From Puccinellia tenuiflora (lineage: Eukaryota; Streptophyta; Magnoliopsida; Poales; Poaceae), in NCBI GenBank assembly GCA_012064385.1, contig QRDG01000628.1, positions 62,001-126,000 on the forward strand: 64,000 nucleotides of DNA, written 5' to 3'. Every line of letters starts with the position of its first letter. Position 1 is the first letter of the stretch. Shown here piece by piece: positions 35,106 to 45,265 of this stretch. Position numbers and translations under genes: made by a program. The notes beneath the pieces are model-generated. The model searched no databases. It saw only the letters and a program-made list of their open reading frames with translations, and was not told the DNA's origin.

Positions 35106-36807
35106 CTAATTAGTTACCTTGTCGATGGCGTTGAGCTCGGCTAATGTCGAGACAAGGGCGCCGGTGCCGGCGGCCGGCCTATCATTGTCCGGGCGCTCGT
35201 GCGCATTGTCATTATTCTCCGGCCGGGGGGGCACCGGTGGGGTCACCAGGACCGGCGACACGACAGGGGGCAGCAGGACCGGCGACACGTTATTGCTGGA
35301 GGTGCTGCCGTCGAAGCTAGGCAAGTGTATCGGCCCCTGTTGACCTCCCGCTTGCCAAGCAGCTAATCCCTCATACAATCCAGGGGGTAAGAAACTCCGG
35401 AGCTTCTCCTCCAGCTTCTCGGCCACTAGCTTGTCCACCATGCTGGAGTCCACCTTTTCTTTCTGTAGTGTCTCCAGCTTCTTCCTTAGCTCAAGAACCT
35501 CGGCTTTATCTTTAGACGGCTTCCTCCTCTCCCTTTTCGTGTCGGTGTCCGTGCTGTAGTACTCGATGAACTTCATCGACGTACCAAAGCCGGTCACACG
35601 GCCTGCTGACGTCGGAGGCTTTGACTTGTCCCTCCCCTTGTAAACGTTCATCGCCCGGTTGAAAGTCGTGTCCCACGGGCCGGCTGCCTCCTGGGACGAC
35701 GGGCCGGCCTCAGCCTCAGCCTTCAACTCAGCCTCCTGCGGACAAAGCAAATAAACGTGAACCCATGTATAGAAATCAACGAAAATGGACTTTGAGATAT
35801 CCGCGGTAATTAAGTTCCTTACCAGAACTTTCTCGAAATCCAGCACATCTTTGTAGTCGGTAACAAATTCCCCCGTCCCCGGCTTCAGATAGTAGCGGGA
35901 CCGAACAAAGTTCCTAACTTGCTCGTCCGTGATTTTATGCCAAGGGTTCTCTTTCCCAAGTCTCGCAACCTCGGCATCCTCCTTGTCCCAAACAGGCTTT
36001 TTTCCTGCGTAACCGCCGCTTCCCAAATGGTGGTTGCCTAAGTTCATTGCCCGCATTTGCTTCCCCCACTCGGTCCATTTTTCAGCCTCCGGAGATGCCA
36101 AGGACAACTTCAATGCCTCGAACTCTTCTATGTCGATGTACGGCTCTTTGGCACTGATCTCTTCCCAGCTAAGACCCTTTTCAATCTTCGCCTTCACCCG
36201 GCCTCTCCAGCTGGTCAAACAATTGTTCATCTTCGTGATGGCGAAGCTGTCCACCCTTTTGTTTCCATCGTCCGGGAAAATGTATCGTTCGTGAAGCCTC
36301 TTGAGGAGTTGTGTGCGCAAAGCCTCATTCGCCGCGCTCCTGAGGTCATACGTGTTGATCGACACGGTTTCCCGGAGGATGCACCCTAGTTGCATTCCGT
36401 ACCCTTTTGCGACGCCCCATGGCTCCTGGGGTTGGCCACTTTTGGAGACCTTAGTGAACATGTCGGTGACGGTGCCGACCGCTTGCGGTGTCCGCTCCTT
36501 CCTCTGCTTCTTAAGCTTCTTAGCGGTCGTGTTACCACCACCGCCATCCGTGTGGTCGTCACCCCCGACATCCGTGTGGTCGCCGCCATCGGTGGTGGTG
36601 GTTGCGTCCCCATCTCCGTCGGTGTCCTCCGCATCCTCCATCTCCATCTCTAATTGGAAGTCACCATCGCCGTCACGAGCCAGTTCGGCGGCCTCCGCAT
36701 CCCCCATCTCCGGGTTCACGTCCCAGAACGACTTGTTCTTTTCTCGTGCTTCTTCTTCGACGCTCATGTGCTTAGAAGGGCCGGGCGCGTCGGCCGACAT
36801 GTTTGCA
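35106..36807 (-). CDS. CACTA-2 second gene, N-terminal part: TnpA-like (Transposase_24)
   Basis: A 564-codon ORF starting at the Met at 36800 (MSADAPGPSKHM). The first 110 residues are acidic and Asp/Gly-rich. About residues 150-330 fit the Transposase_24 (plant En/Spm PTTA) region: LKRLHERYIFPDDGNK, NCLTSWRGRVK, EKWTEWGKQMRAMN and ARLGKENPW. A Lys/Glu coiled coil follows at about 430-470, then a Pro-rich stretch. Such proteins bind CACTA subterminal repeats; that is inferred from the family. Bases 35736-35822 have splice signals (GTAAGG...CCGCAG) and total 87, a multiple of three, so they may be an in-frame intron. The ORF's own stop (35106) lies just past a donor at AAG/GTAACT (35118), which joins in phase to 35015. 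The Met at 36800 may itself be internal, because an upstream exon (37170-37215) splices in phase to 36807. Confidence 0.8.
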
Positions 36808-36904
36808 CTTCATTAAAAAGAGGCAAAAGTTAGTACAACAAATATAAAAAAAACATCACTTAATTTAGTACTAAGATACCCCGGCCCATGCATTAGTCGC
36901 AATA

Positions 36905-37040
36905 CCCCATATGTCCCTTTTTTAGCAAAGTCATGCCAAAATTTACGAAAAATTTCGGCATGACCTTTGCTAAAAAAGGGACATATGGAGTACCCGAATT
37001 TGCCGGAACGGAAGTTAATCGACGTTCCGGCAATCTCAAG
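36905..37040. promoter_or_regulatory. Hairpin module upstream of the TnpA-like exon
   Basis: Two hairpins. The first pairs catatgtccctttttt and gtcatgcc with their inverses across about 84 bases (36905-36988). The second is TGCCGGAAC (14-base loop) GTTCCGGCA near 37000-37032. They lie in the proposed intron 36808-37169. A related module is found upstream of the transposase at 41108-41250. Confidence 0.7.
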
Positions 37041-37169
37041 GGCCTCACGGGGTACCTGCACAAGCATCTCTGAAATAGTATCAACATCTCGACGACACGA
37101 TGGTCGGAGCACAAACAACAACGACACGATGGTCGTGGACACACATATATTCATCAACACATTTCTCAC

Positions 37170-37215
37170 CACTTGTCGATGAGCTCCTCCGGTGGCGGCG
37201 GTGGCGGCGGGCTGC
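37170..37215 (-). CDS. Possible linking exon of CACTA-2
   Basis: A 46-base GC-rich stretch bounded by an acceptor (ATGTAG at 37216) and a donor (GTGAG at 37169). In the phase required to reach the Met at 36800 it encodes GSPPPPPPPEELIDKC. It also joins in phase to a possible donor at 37754, two codons after PTK near the end of the transposase ORF. It could therefore link the transposase and TnpA-like frames. This is inference from splice signals and phase only. Confidence 0.45.
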
Positions 37216-37260
37216 CTACATGATAAAACAGAATTTAGGTTAAATGTTATTAAGAGTTTA

Positions 37261-37740
37261 AAACAGATAAAACATAGCAACTTTGCCTGCATGATTTAGT
37301 CTCCTATATTGTTTAATTTGGACAAACAAATAATGCTTATGAATCTATAGGTTTAGCTATTTCTAATGATATGAAATTTACAAATTTTGGTGGAGCATAT
37401 TTCCCACAATTTGCATGCAAAGGGGGCTAATCTACACTGTTTTCAGACTTAGCAGTTTCTTCAGGTTTTCAGAAAACAGATAAAACATAGCATTTTGGCC
37501 TACATGATTTAGTCTGTTATAGTTTTTAATTTGGACAAACAATTGATGCCTATTAATCTATAGGTTTAGCTCTTTCTAATGATATGAAATTTACAAATTT
37601 TGGTGGAGCATATTTCCCACAATTTGCATGCAAAGGGGGCTAATCTACACTGTTTTCAGACTTAGCAGTTTCTTCAGGTTTTTCAGAAAACAGATAAAAC
37701 ATAGCATTTTGGCCTACATGATTTAGTCTGTTATAGTTTT
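37261..37740. repeat. 213-bp tandem repeat in CACTA-2
   Basis: Two full copies and about a quarter of a third, starting at 37261, 37474 and 37688 (aaacagataaaacatagc). The last partial copy ends right at the transposase stop codon. It lies in the proposed intron 37216-37754. Confidence 0.88.
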
Positions 37741-40700
37741 TCAGAACGGACAACCTTTAGTAGGTACGGAGGTCTTCCTTCTTTGTGTACTACTAGTAGG
37801 CATGTCGAAGAACTTGTCGAATTCCTCCTCGATCTTTGACTCGTTGTCCAAGTCTTGCTCGGTGGCGCCTCCTTCCATTCCGATGATGCTCCTCTTGCCC
37901 CTCCTCATGACAACACGGCTAGGCTTTGACGGGTCGGTAATGAAAAAGCATTGCTCGACTTGGCTAGCAAGTACCCATGGCTCATTTTTCGCGAAGGCGT
38001 TCTTCGATTTGGCATCGGGTATTACCATGGTGGTGAAATACCGGCCTTCTTTGATGACGTCCTTGGCCCATCTTACACGGAACATTGGCACCAACTCTCC
38101 ACAGTAGTTGAGCTCCCATATGTCCTCAATCCTTCCGAAGTATCTTTCCTTGACAGTAGCCTCCTCATCGCCGTAGGATAGCATAGTTACTCCTGAGTTT
38201 TGATATTCTGACTTGTTGTCCTTTTCCTCGGTGTAGAATCTGTAGCCGTTGATGTCGTACGCCTGATAGGTCTTTACGTTGTGCGAGGGACCCAGTGATA
38301 AGGAGAATATGAGTCTTTCATCTTCCGTAGATGGTGCTTTCTTCTTTGCTAGCTCCAGTTGCTTTTGCTTGAACCAACGCGTGAAGGTAGAGTTGTGCGC
38401 TCTAGTTACGTCTCCCTTCTTCCTCGGTCGGCCCAGTTTGATGTAATGTTGCTCGAGTAAGCATTTGTGCTGTTCCACCCAAGTTTCGATCAACTGTAAG
38501 TGTTGTAGCGCGACCCGGTGAGCCCTGTCAAAGTCGTCCTTTTGACCCTGCATGCTGACAAAGGTTGTGCTGCTGCCTTCTCGGTGACCATATCCATTGA
38601 GCCTGCCGAAGTGTTTCCTCGTGGGCAGACCAACATCCTGGTTCTCGGTGCTTAGATAATTCTGGCAGAAGGAGATGCACTCGTAGGTTAGAAAGCCCTT
38701 GGCTATGCTTGCGTCTGGATGGGACCTATTGCGGACGTATCCTTTCATGACACCGTTCATCCTTTCGAATGGCATCATGTAGTGCATGAACGTTGGTCCG
38801 AGCTGCCTGATGTCATCAACGACATGCAGAAGGAGATGCACGCAGATATCGAAGAATGAGGGCGGAAAGTAAATCTCGAGCTCGCATAGTATCAGCACGA
38901 TTTCTTCCTGTAGCCGGTCGAGCTGCCTCACGCCGATTGTCTTCCTGTTGATGACGTCAAGAAAGTTGCAAAGAGCAAGCAGCGTATCACGGACATGCTC
39001 GTCCATTATCCCTCGAATCGCAACGGGAAGTATCTGCGTCATCAGCACGTGACAATCGTGAGACTTCATCCCGGTAAACCTCTTCTTCGTTGCGTCCATA
39101 TATCTGCTTATCTTCCCCATGTAACCATGAGGAAATTTGACTCCTACAAGACACCTGTAAAACTGCTCGAGCTCCTCCAGACTCATAGTGAAGCACGTAG
39201 CGGGAAGCACCACCGTGTTCCTCTTTAGCCTTTTGCGGTGACCTTGAGTCCCTTCAGTCTGATCATCATCACCATCGTCGTTGTCATCACTATCGGGGGC
39301 CTGAAGATCTTTCCTGACACCAAGGCATTTCAGATCGTATCTTGCTTTCGTTCCATCCTTGGTCTTTTCCGGCATGTTGGAAAGAGTGCCAAGCAGACTC
39401 TCGGTGACATTCTTCGTAATGTGCATCATATCGAGGCTATGTGGCGTCTTGAGGACCTTCCAGTACGGCAAGTCGTGGAAAACAGACCTCGCTTTCCATA
39501 CACCCAGCAGCGGATCTACCTTCGGTCGTTTCTTTCCCGGCGCGGGGCACTCCTCCCAATTTCTCAACAACTCGTCGATTTCTGTGCTGCTCCTTGGGCT
39601 CGGGGCTCCGTCGAGCTCCTCTTTACCATTGAACAGGTCACCGCGTTTTCTCCACGGGTGATCCATGCGAAGCCACCTTCGAGCCCCTGGGTACACAGTT
39701 TTCGAAGACCCAGGATTCCTTGGTAGCTGGAGATGCGGGGTCCTATCCATGCACCTGACACATGCGCAGAATCCGTGGCCTACCTGGCCAGATACATATG
39801 CGCAACCAGGATAGTCCTGCACCGTCGTGAGCAACGCGGCTCTCATGGGGAAATAATCTCCAGTGTAGGCATCCCACGTACGGACTGGCGTCGCCCACAA
39901 CGTGGCTAACTCCTCTTTCAACAGCGCGAGATACGTATGTATGTGGACACCTGCTTGTTTCGGCCCCTGAATGAGAATACTCATGTGTATATACCTTTGC
40001 TTCGTGCACAACCATGGGGGAAGGTTGTAAGGCCATACAAACACGGGCCAGGTGCTATGCGTGCTACTCTGGTTACCGAACGGATTGAGTCCATCGGTGC
40101 TCATACCGAGCCCGACGTTCCTTGCATCGCCTCCGAAATTGGCGACGGCGTCCAACTCTTGCCACTGGCTAGCGTCTGAAGGGTGTGTAAGGATCCTGCC
40201 CTTCTCCGGATCTTCTTCGGGCTTCTCCCTTTCCACGTGCCATTGCATGAGCTTTGCTTCCTTAGGGTCCACGAAGTACCGCTGCAGACGGGGAGTGATA
40301 TAAAAATACCATACCACTTTTTGAGGAACTTTCTTCCCACGGCTCTTGTACCGTCCTTGGCCGCACACCGGACATGTGGTTCGGTCCTCATACTCGCCCC
40401 GATAAATTGCGCAATCATTGACGCAGGCGTGGTATTTAACGTGCGGTAGGTCAAGAGGGCAAACGACTTTCTTGGCCTCCTCGATACTAGTTGGCAATGT
40501 GTTCCCCTCGGGAAGACGCTCGTGGAAGAATTGCATGTTCTTGTTGAAGCTCGCATCGGTCCATTTGTTCTCCGACTTCATCTCCAGAGCATCAAGCGTT
40601 ACTTGCAAGCGCATATCCTGTGGCCGACACCCAGGATACAACGGAGTATTCCCGTCTATCTCCATTTGCGCCAGCTTGGCTTTCTCTCTATCGGTGTTCG

Positions 40701-41037
40701 CGTTCTTCAGGAGGAGTTCTTGAACATGAGAATCCATCAAGGCCGACATTAGCGAGCTCTGCGGCGTGTCAACATCTTCTCCACCACAATCATGACCATG
40801 TATGTCGGCATCTCCGTCGTCACGATCAGCATTTGCTGTCGGCGCTTGGTTGAAGCCTTGCATGAAACCGCGCCTGAGCAGGTGTTCCTCCAATTGTCCG
40901 GAATCAGGGTCGATCCATCTCACAAGTTTGCAACTTCGACACGGACATCGTATCTGGCGCCCGTTGCACCGTCTCATTTCCGCCTTCGCTTCTTCCTTGT
41001 AGTTGTCGATTCGACCGGAGCTCATCTTGATGACCAT
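37741..41037 (-). CDS. CACTA-2 TnpD-type transposase
   Basis: A 1098-codon uninterrupted ORF. It matches the plant En/Spm transposase layout: Transpos_assoc at residues 5-65 with a CPCRSC zinc-like cluster; a four-Cys cluster at about 205-225 (CVNDC, CPVC); the Transposase_21 core at about 250-560 with STDGLNPFG (Asp 315), TGDYFPMRAALLTT (Asp 394) and HSLDMMHITKNV at 533-544; a DUF4218 region at about 630-745 (PPSFFDICVHLLLHVVDD, FERMNG); and a DUF4216 region at about 945-1035. Family members usually have Glu in MHIEKNV where this copy has Thr. The protein cuts and rejoins CACTA elements by binding their ends in the nucleus. The start at 41037 follows a proposed 5' UTR intron (41044-41379); Met 5 is an alternative. 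Length and integrity suggest a possibly functional transposase. Confidence 0.95.
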   Translation of the reverse strand: MVIKMSSGRIDNYKEEAKAEMRRCNGRQIRCPCRSCKLVRWIDPDSGQLEEHLLRRGFMQGFNQAPTANADRDDGDADIHGHDCGGEDVDTPQSSLMSALMDSHVQELLLKNANTDREKAKLAQMEIDGNTPLYPGCRPQDMRLQVTLDALEMKSENKWTDASFNKNMQFFHERLPEGNTLPTSIEEAKKVVCPLDLPHVKYHACVNDCAIYRGEYEDRTTCPVCGQGRYKSRGKKVPQKVVWYFYITPRLQRYFVDPKEAKLMQWHVEREKPEEDPEKGRILTHPSDASQWQELDAVANFGGDARNVGLGMSTDGLNPFGNQSSTHSTWPVFVWPYNLPPWLCTKQRYIHMSILIQGPKQAGVHIHTYLALLKEELATLWATPVRTWDAYTGDYFPMRAALLTTVQDYPGCAYVSGQVGHGFCACVRCMDRTPHLQLPRNPGSSKTVYPGARRWLRMDHPWRKRGDLFNGKEELDGAPSPRSSTEIDELLRNWEECPAPGKKRPKVDPLLGVWKARSVFHDLPYWKVLKTPHSLDMMHITKNVTESLLGTLSNMPEKTKDGTKARYDLKCLGVRKDLQAPDSDDNDDGDDDQTEGTQGHRKRLKRNTVVLPATCFTMSLEELEQFYRCLVGVKFPHGYMGKISRYMDATKKRFTGMKSHDCHVLMTQILPVAIRGIMDEHVRDTLLALCNFLDVINRKTIGVRQLDRLQEEIVLILCELEIYFPPSFFDICVHLLLHVVDDIRQLGPTFMHYMMPFERMNGVMKGYVRNRSHPDASIAKGFLTYECISFCQNYLSTENQDVGLPTRKHFGRLNGYGHREGSSTTFVSMQGQKDDFDRAHRVALQHLQLIETWVEQHKCLLEQHYIKLGRPRKKGDVTRAHNSTFTRWFKQKQLELAKKKAPSTEDERLIFSLSLGPSHNVKTYQAYDINGYRFYTEEKDNKSEYQNSGVTMLSYGDEEATVKERYFGRIEDIWELNYCGELVPMFRVRWAKDVIKEGRYFTTMVIPDAKSKNAFAKNEPWVLASQVEQCFFITDPSKPSRVVMRRGKRSIIGMEGGATEQDLDNESKIEEEFDKFFDMPTSSTQRRKTSVPTKGCPF

Positions 41038-41043
41038 GGTCGC

Positions 41044-41379
41044 CTACGCGGTATACATATAGAGTATGTGTTATTAATTAGAATTAAGTAATCGCAACAT
41101 GCTCACACACATACAAGCTTCTCATGCGGGAAGTCGGAAATGTTCGACGGAAAAATTCGGCATGACTTCCCCTAAAAGTAGGACATATGGGTGGTGCAAA
41201 AATTCACCGAAATGGAAATGAATCAACATTTCGGCAAACATCCATGCACCACGCCGGCGCAAGCTACAACATGCAAAGATTCAATCAAACCACACACACA
41301 AGTTTCATGCATATACGTGTAAATCGCCCGCCGACAAGTTTCGCATGCCTTCAACAAACATCCATACACCAATACCCAC
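41044..41379 (-). promoter_or_regulatory. Proposed 5' UTR intron of the transposase gene
   Basis: A donor at CTACAAG/GTGGGTATT (41379) and an acceptor at CCGCGTAG/GCGACC (41044), just before the start codon. It contains a hairpin module at 41108-41250 related to the one at 36905-37040. Splicing is predicted from sequence only. Confidence 0.5.
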
Positions 41380-41477
41380 CTTGTAGATCTAGATCCGTTG
41401 CCGAGACGTGACCGTGATCGATGAGAGAGAGTGTGTGGTGATGGAGAGAAAATAGTGGACAAAAAGAGAGGAGGAGA

Positions 41478-41486
41478 ATATATATG
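41478..41486 (-). promoter_or_regulatory. Candidate TATA box of the transposase gene
   Basis: ATATATATT on the minus strand, followed by CT-rich sequence (about 41400-41460) typical of a grass 5' UTR and then by the proposed leader exon. Confidence 0.5.
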
Positions 41487-41679
41487 GAGACTCTCCCCAA
41501 GCCCTCACCAATTATATATCAAATTGTGCTAGGTTTAATAACAAATAATGGAGAATAGGATGGTCAAAATGGCATGGGAGAGAGAAGGAGCTCGGGTTAG
41601 TAAGATGGGAGCTAGGAAGAAGAAGGGGGGTCACATGGGGAAAGGTGGTCTACCACCTTTTTGTAGATCTGGGCGTCCA

Positions 41680-42128
41680 CATTCTGTGGCGCATGGGCCC
41701 TCATGCGCCACAGAAAGTAGCTATTCTGTGGCGCACCGTGGCTAGTGCGCCACAGAAATTCAACTTTCTGTGGCGCATCCTTCTCCATGCGCCACAGAAA
41801 GATGAATTTCTGTGGCGCACCAGCCACGGTGCGCCACAGAAAAGGCCGAGATGGACCACGGCCCACTGATTGAAGGTGGGGCCCACGCTTATTCTGTGGC
41901 GCATGAAGAGTGGTGCGCCACAGAAGTCTCCCTTTCTGTGGCGCATGGCGTGCAGTGCGCCACAGAAAGTTGATATTCTGTGGCGCATGGGCTAGGGATG
42001 CGCCACAGAATGTTCAAATTTCAGTGGCGCATCTACAGCCATGCGCCACAGAATATTTTTTTTGTGGCGCATAGATTAAGGGTGCGCCACAGATAGGCAA
42101 CCTCCCTATAATGCTTTTCCTGGTAGTG
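41680..42128. repeat. CACTA-2 right subterminal repeats
   Basis: About fourteen units alternating between TTCTGTGGCGCA and TGCGCCACAGAA in head-to-head pairs, ending in the terminal ...TGGTAGTG. Confidence 0.9.
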
Positions 42129-43132
42129 TGATAATGGCTCCGAGTTCAAAACTACACCCTCAATGAGTTTCTTAGTGAAGAGGGCATTCGTCATCAATAT
42201 TCCGCAACCTATACCCCTCAAAAAAATGGTGTAGCCGAGAGGAAGAACCGGACTTGTCGGGGATATGGGACACGGGTACCCGCAAGGAGGATCAACGAGG
42301 CCCACCAGGAGAAAGCCCAGCAGGCCGACTCTAGTTAGAATAGGAAAAGGACTCACCTTTCCAACTTGTAATAGATTAGCCGAGTCCTAAGAGGACTCTA
42401 CTTGTAAGCCGGCCTCCTCCACCTTTATAAGGAGTGGCAAGGCGCCCCAAGAGGGCACGACCCAATAGAACTTAGACAAGCTAGACAGACCCATCACAAC
42501 CGGGACAGAGCCCGATAGATCTAGACAAGAGGAGCCGCCTCATCGGCGACTTCCACCATGAGAGGAATACAACCTAGCCACAAACAGCACGTAGGGATAT
42601 TACCGGATGATGTTTCCCGGGTCCCGAAGCTGTATAAATCCTTTCTCCCGTGTCGTTCGTCTACTAACCCACATCGACGATGCCCGCGCGCACATAGTCC
42701 CGTATCTTCACCGTCGGTTCATACCACGACAGGACTCTTATGGATATAGCAAGGTTCATGTTAGCGGAGTTTAAGACTCCGTTGAGTTTTTGGGCGGAGG
42801 CTATTTCCACGGCTTGTCACTCCTCCAACCGGCTCTACTTCCGCAAAGGGTTGAACAAGACCCCTTATGAGATCCTCACCGGCAACAAACCTAACATCTC
42901 CTACTTCCGTGTCTTCGGTTGTAAGTGTTTCTATTTGATCAAAGGTTGTCGTTTAACTAAATTCGAATCTAAATCTCTAGAGGGTATTTTTGTTGGTTAC
43001 GGTGCCGAATCCCACACTTATAGAATCTATGATAAAGCCTCACGGCGTATCATAGAATCTTGTAGTATGGTGTTCGAAGAAAATGACGGCTCCCAAGTGG
43101 CGCAATTTCATGTTTCCGATGTAGATGATTAA
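42129..43132 (+). pseudogene. Copia-B pol: C-terminal integrase, split by a solo LTR
   Basis: After CACTA-2 the integrase core resumes with DNGSEFKNY, then GIRHQYSATYTPQQNGVAERKN, which contains the catalytic Glu. The solo LTR at 42255-42731 splits the sequence after NRT. The frame resumes with MDIARFMLAEFKTPLSFWAE and goes on to FRVFGCKCF and FVGYGAESHTYRIYD, the usual copia integrase C-terminus. An in-frame TAA at 43130 interrupts the link to reverse transcriptase, where a Glu codon is expected. All catalytic positions are present in principle but are separated by insertions. Confidence 0.9.
42255..42731 (+). repeat. Solo LTR inside Copia-B integrase
   Basis: A 477-bp insert starting TGTCGGGGATATGGG and ending ACCACGACA, flanked by GGACT at 42250-42254 and 42732-42736. 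It contains a TATA-like tttataagg near 42424. No internal genes, so it is the remnant of an LTR element after recombination between its LTRs. Orientation was taken from the TATA-like site. Confidence 0.88.
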
Positions 43133-45265
43133 ATTCCTCGAGAAGCCATAAGAAGAATGGGTGTGGGATTCTTCCGCCCCGTTGAGGAACCCCTTGTGGT
43201 GGATCGAGAAGGACGATGCTCTACTCAAGTGGAGGCTTCATCTTCATCAGAATTACAAGCAACTGCTACTGGAGTCAATGATGCACCTGATCAAGGACAA
43301 GATCAAGACCCTCAACAATCTCTTCTGCCTCCTGTCGCCAGGCCGGAGACTCCGGCCATCTTGACCGGAGAATCCGTCGGGCCGGAGATTCCGGTGCCCC
43401 AGGCCAGAGACTCCGGTCTACATCAAGCAGAAGAGAGTTCAGCACAAGACCTTGATCCTTCCACCTCTTCCAATAACAATGATATGTTTTCTGGGGATCA
43501 AGGACAGCTTACCGGTCAAGGCGGGGACTCGAATGATCAAGATGATCAAGTGATACCTCCAAGATGCAATGAGGATATCGAAGCCCGTCGTCGAGCTAGA
43601 GTTGAAAGAACCATGGCACGTCGTGAACATTTCCTTGAGAAGGTGATTGGTGATGTGAGAGGAAAAGTGTCCACCCGGAGGAAATTGGCGAACTTTAGTG
43701 ATCATCAAGCTCACATTGCCATGTTTGAACCGAAGAAAGTGTCCGAAGCTCTTGAAGATCCGGATTGGTTGCAAGCTATGCATGAAGAACTCAACAATTT
43801 CGAGCGCAATAAAGTTTGGAAGCTAGTTGAGAAGCCAAAGGAGTGCCGCAATGTTATTGGCACAAAGTGGATTTTCAAGAACAAGGAAGATGAGCATGGC
43901 ATGGTTGTGAGGAACAAGGCTAGATTGGTGGCTCAAGGGTACTCTCGAGTTGAAGGCATTGATTTTGGAGAGACCTATGCTCCCGTGGCTCACCTTGAGT
44001 CCATCCGTATCCTTCTTGCTTATGCATCCCGTTATAACTTTAAATTGCAACAAATGGATGTTAAAAGTGCCTTTCTTAATGGTCCCTTAAAGGAGTTGGT
44101 GTTCGTTAAGCAACCCCCGGGGTTCGAGGACCCCAACTTTCCTAACCATGTCTACAAGCTTGATAAGGCGCTCTATGGACTTAAACAAGCACCACGTGCG
44201 TGGTATGAGCACCTTAGAGAGTTATTGTTAGACCGTGGATTTGAAGTTGGGCAAATTGATCCCACTCTTTTTACTAAGAGGGTTAAAGGGGAGCTTTTCG
44301 TATGCCAACTATATGTTGATGATATTATATTTGGCTCGTCTAACAAAGCTTTTAATGGTGAATTTTCAAAGCTTATGACCGATAGGTTTGAGATGTCTAT
44401 GATGGGTGAGTTGAAGTTCTTCCTTGGATTTGAGATCAAGCAATTGAGAGGAGGGACTTTCATTAGCCAAGCAAAATATATTCAAGACATGCTCAAGAGG
44501 TTTAATATGGCCGATGCTAAGGAGAAGAAGACATCTATGGATACCAAATGCCATCTACAACTTAACCCAAAGGGTATAGATGTGGATCAAAAGCTTTACC
44601 GCTCCATGATAGGTTCGTTGCTTTATCTTTGTGCATCTAGACCCGATATTGTGTTGAGTGTAGGTGTGTGTGCAAGGTATCAAGCGGCTCCTAAGGAAAG
44701 CCACATGTTGGCGGTCAAGAGAATCCTACGATATTTGGTTCATACCCCAAGGTTTGGTTTGTGGTACCCAAGGGATTCCTCTTTCACTCTTCGTGGGTTC
44801 ACGGATTCGGATTAGGCCGGTGACCAAGATGATAGGAAATCAACTTCCGGGGCTTGCCAATTCCTTGGTAGGTCCTTGGTGAGTTGGTCTTCTAAGAAGC
44901 AAAATTGTATTTCTCTCTCCACCGCCGAAGCCGAGTATGTGGCCGCCGCTAGTGCATGCACTCAATTGTTATGGATGAGGCAAACTTTAAAGGAATACGG
45001 TGTCAATTGTGACAAAGTGCCTCTTTTGTGTGACAATGAGAGTGCTATCAAGATCGCCTACAACCCGGTGCAACACTCAAGGACCAAGCATATTGAGATT
45101 CGTCATCATTTCATTCGAGATCATGTTGCCCGTGGAGACATTGAGCTAGCATATGTGCCAACCAAACACCAACTTGCCGATATTTTCACGAAGCCTCTTG
45201 ATGAAGCAAGATTCACTTATTTGAGGAATGAGCTAAATATCGTGGATTCGAGGAGCTTGGCTTGA
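43133..45265 (+). pseudogene. Copia-B pol: reverse transcriptase and RNase H
   Basis: One frame with a single stop. After a Pro/Gln-rich linker, reverse transcriptase begins near 43760 (SEALEDPDWLQAMHEEL). It has KARLVAQGY, the QMDVKSAFLNG block with the first catalytic Asp, LYGLKQAPRAWY, and the active-site LYVDDIIFGS at about 44308-44338. RNase H starts at about 44795 (FTDSD), where the next codon is TAG at 44813 in place of Tyr. It continues with STAEAEYVAA, LLCDNESAI and the HIEIRHHFIRD and HQLADIFTKPL tail, ending at 45265. The stop at 44813 and the TAA at 43130 mean no full polyprotein. The linker encodes three to four copies of the CCGGAGACTCCGG motif. Confidence 0.92.
43338..43420 (+). 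repeat. CCGGAGACTCCGG copies within pol
   Basis: Four imperfect copies in the coding linker before reverse transcriptase, in the inverse orientation to the LTR cluster (for example gccggagactccggcc at 43342). Confidence 0.85.

Larger units (their letters stand above)
32104..42128 (-). mobile_element. CACTA-2, probably autonomous CACTA element
   Basis: A 10,025-bp element. The left end is CACTACCACAGAACAGGC and the right end, read on the minus strand, is CACTACCAGGAAAAGC. It is flanked by TGA at 32101-32103 and 42129-42131. Removing the element and one TGA restores integrase codons reading I-R-S-D-N-G-S-E. Both genes are on the minus strand: TnpD-type transposase first (37741-41037), then a TnpA-like/Ulp1-like gene (about 32940-36807). 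The exact terminal match between the two ends is only about 8 bases, but both ends share the GTGGCGCAC subterminal repeats. Confidence 0.95.

Noticed and set aside
36301..36816. 171-codon plus-strand ORF opposite the TnpA-like gene
   Set aside because: It is a shadow of the GC-rich minus-strand coding region, which has family motifs.
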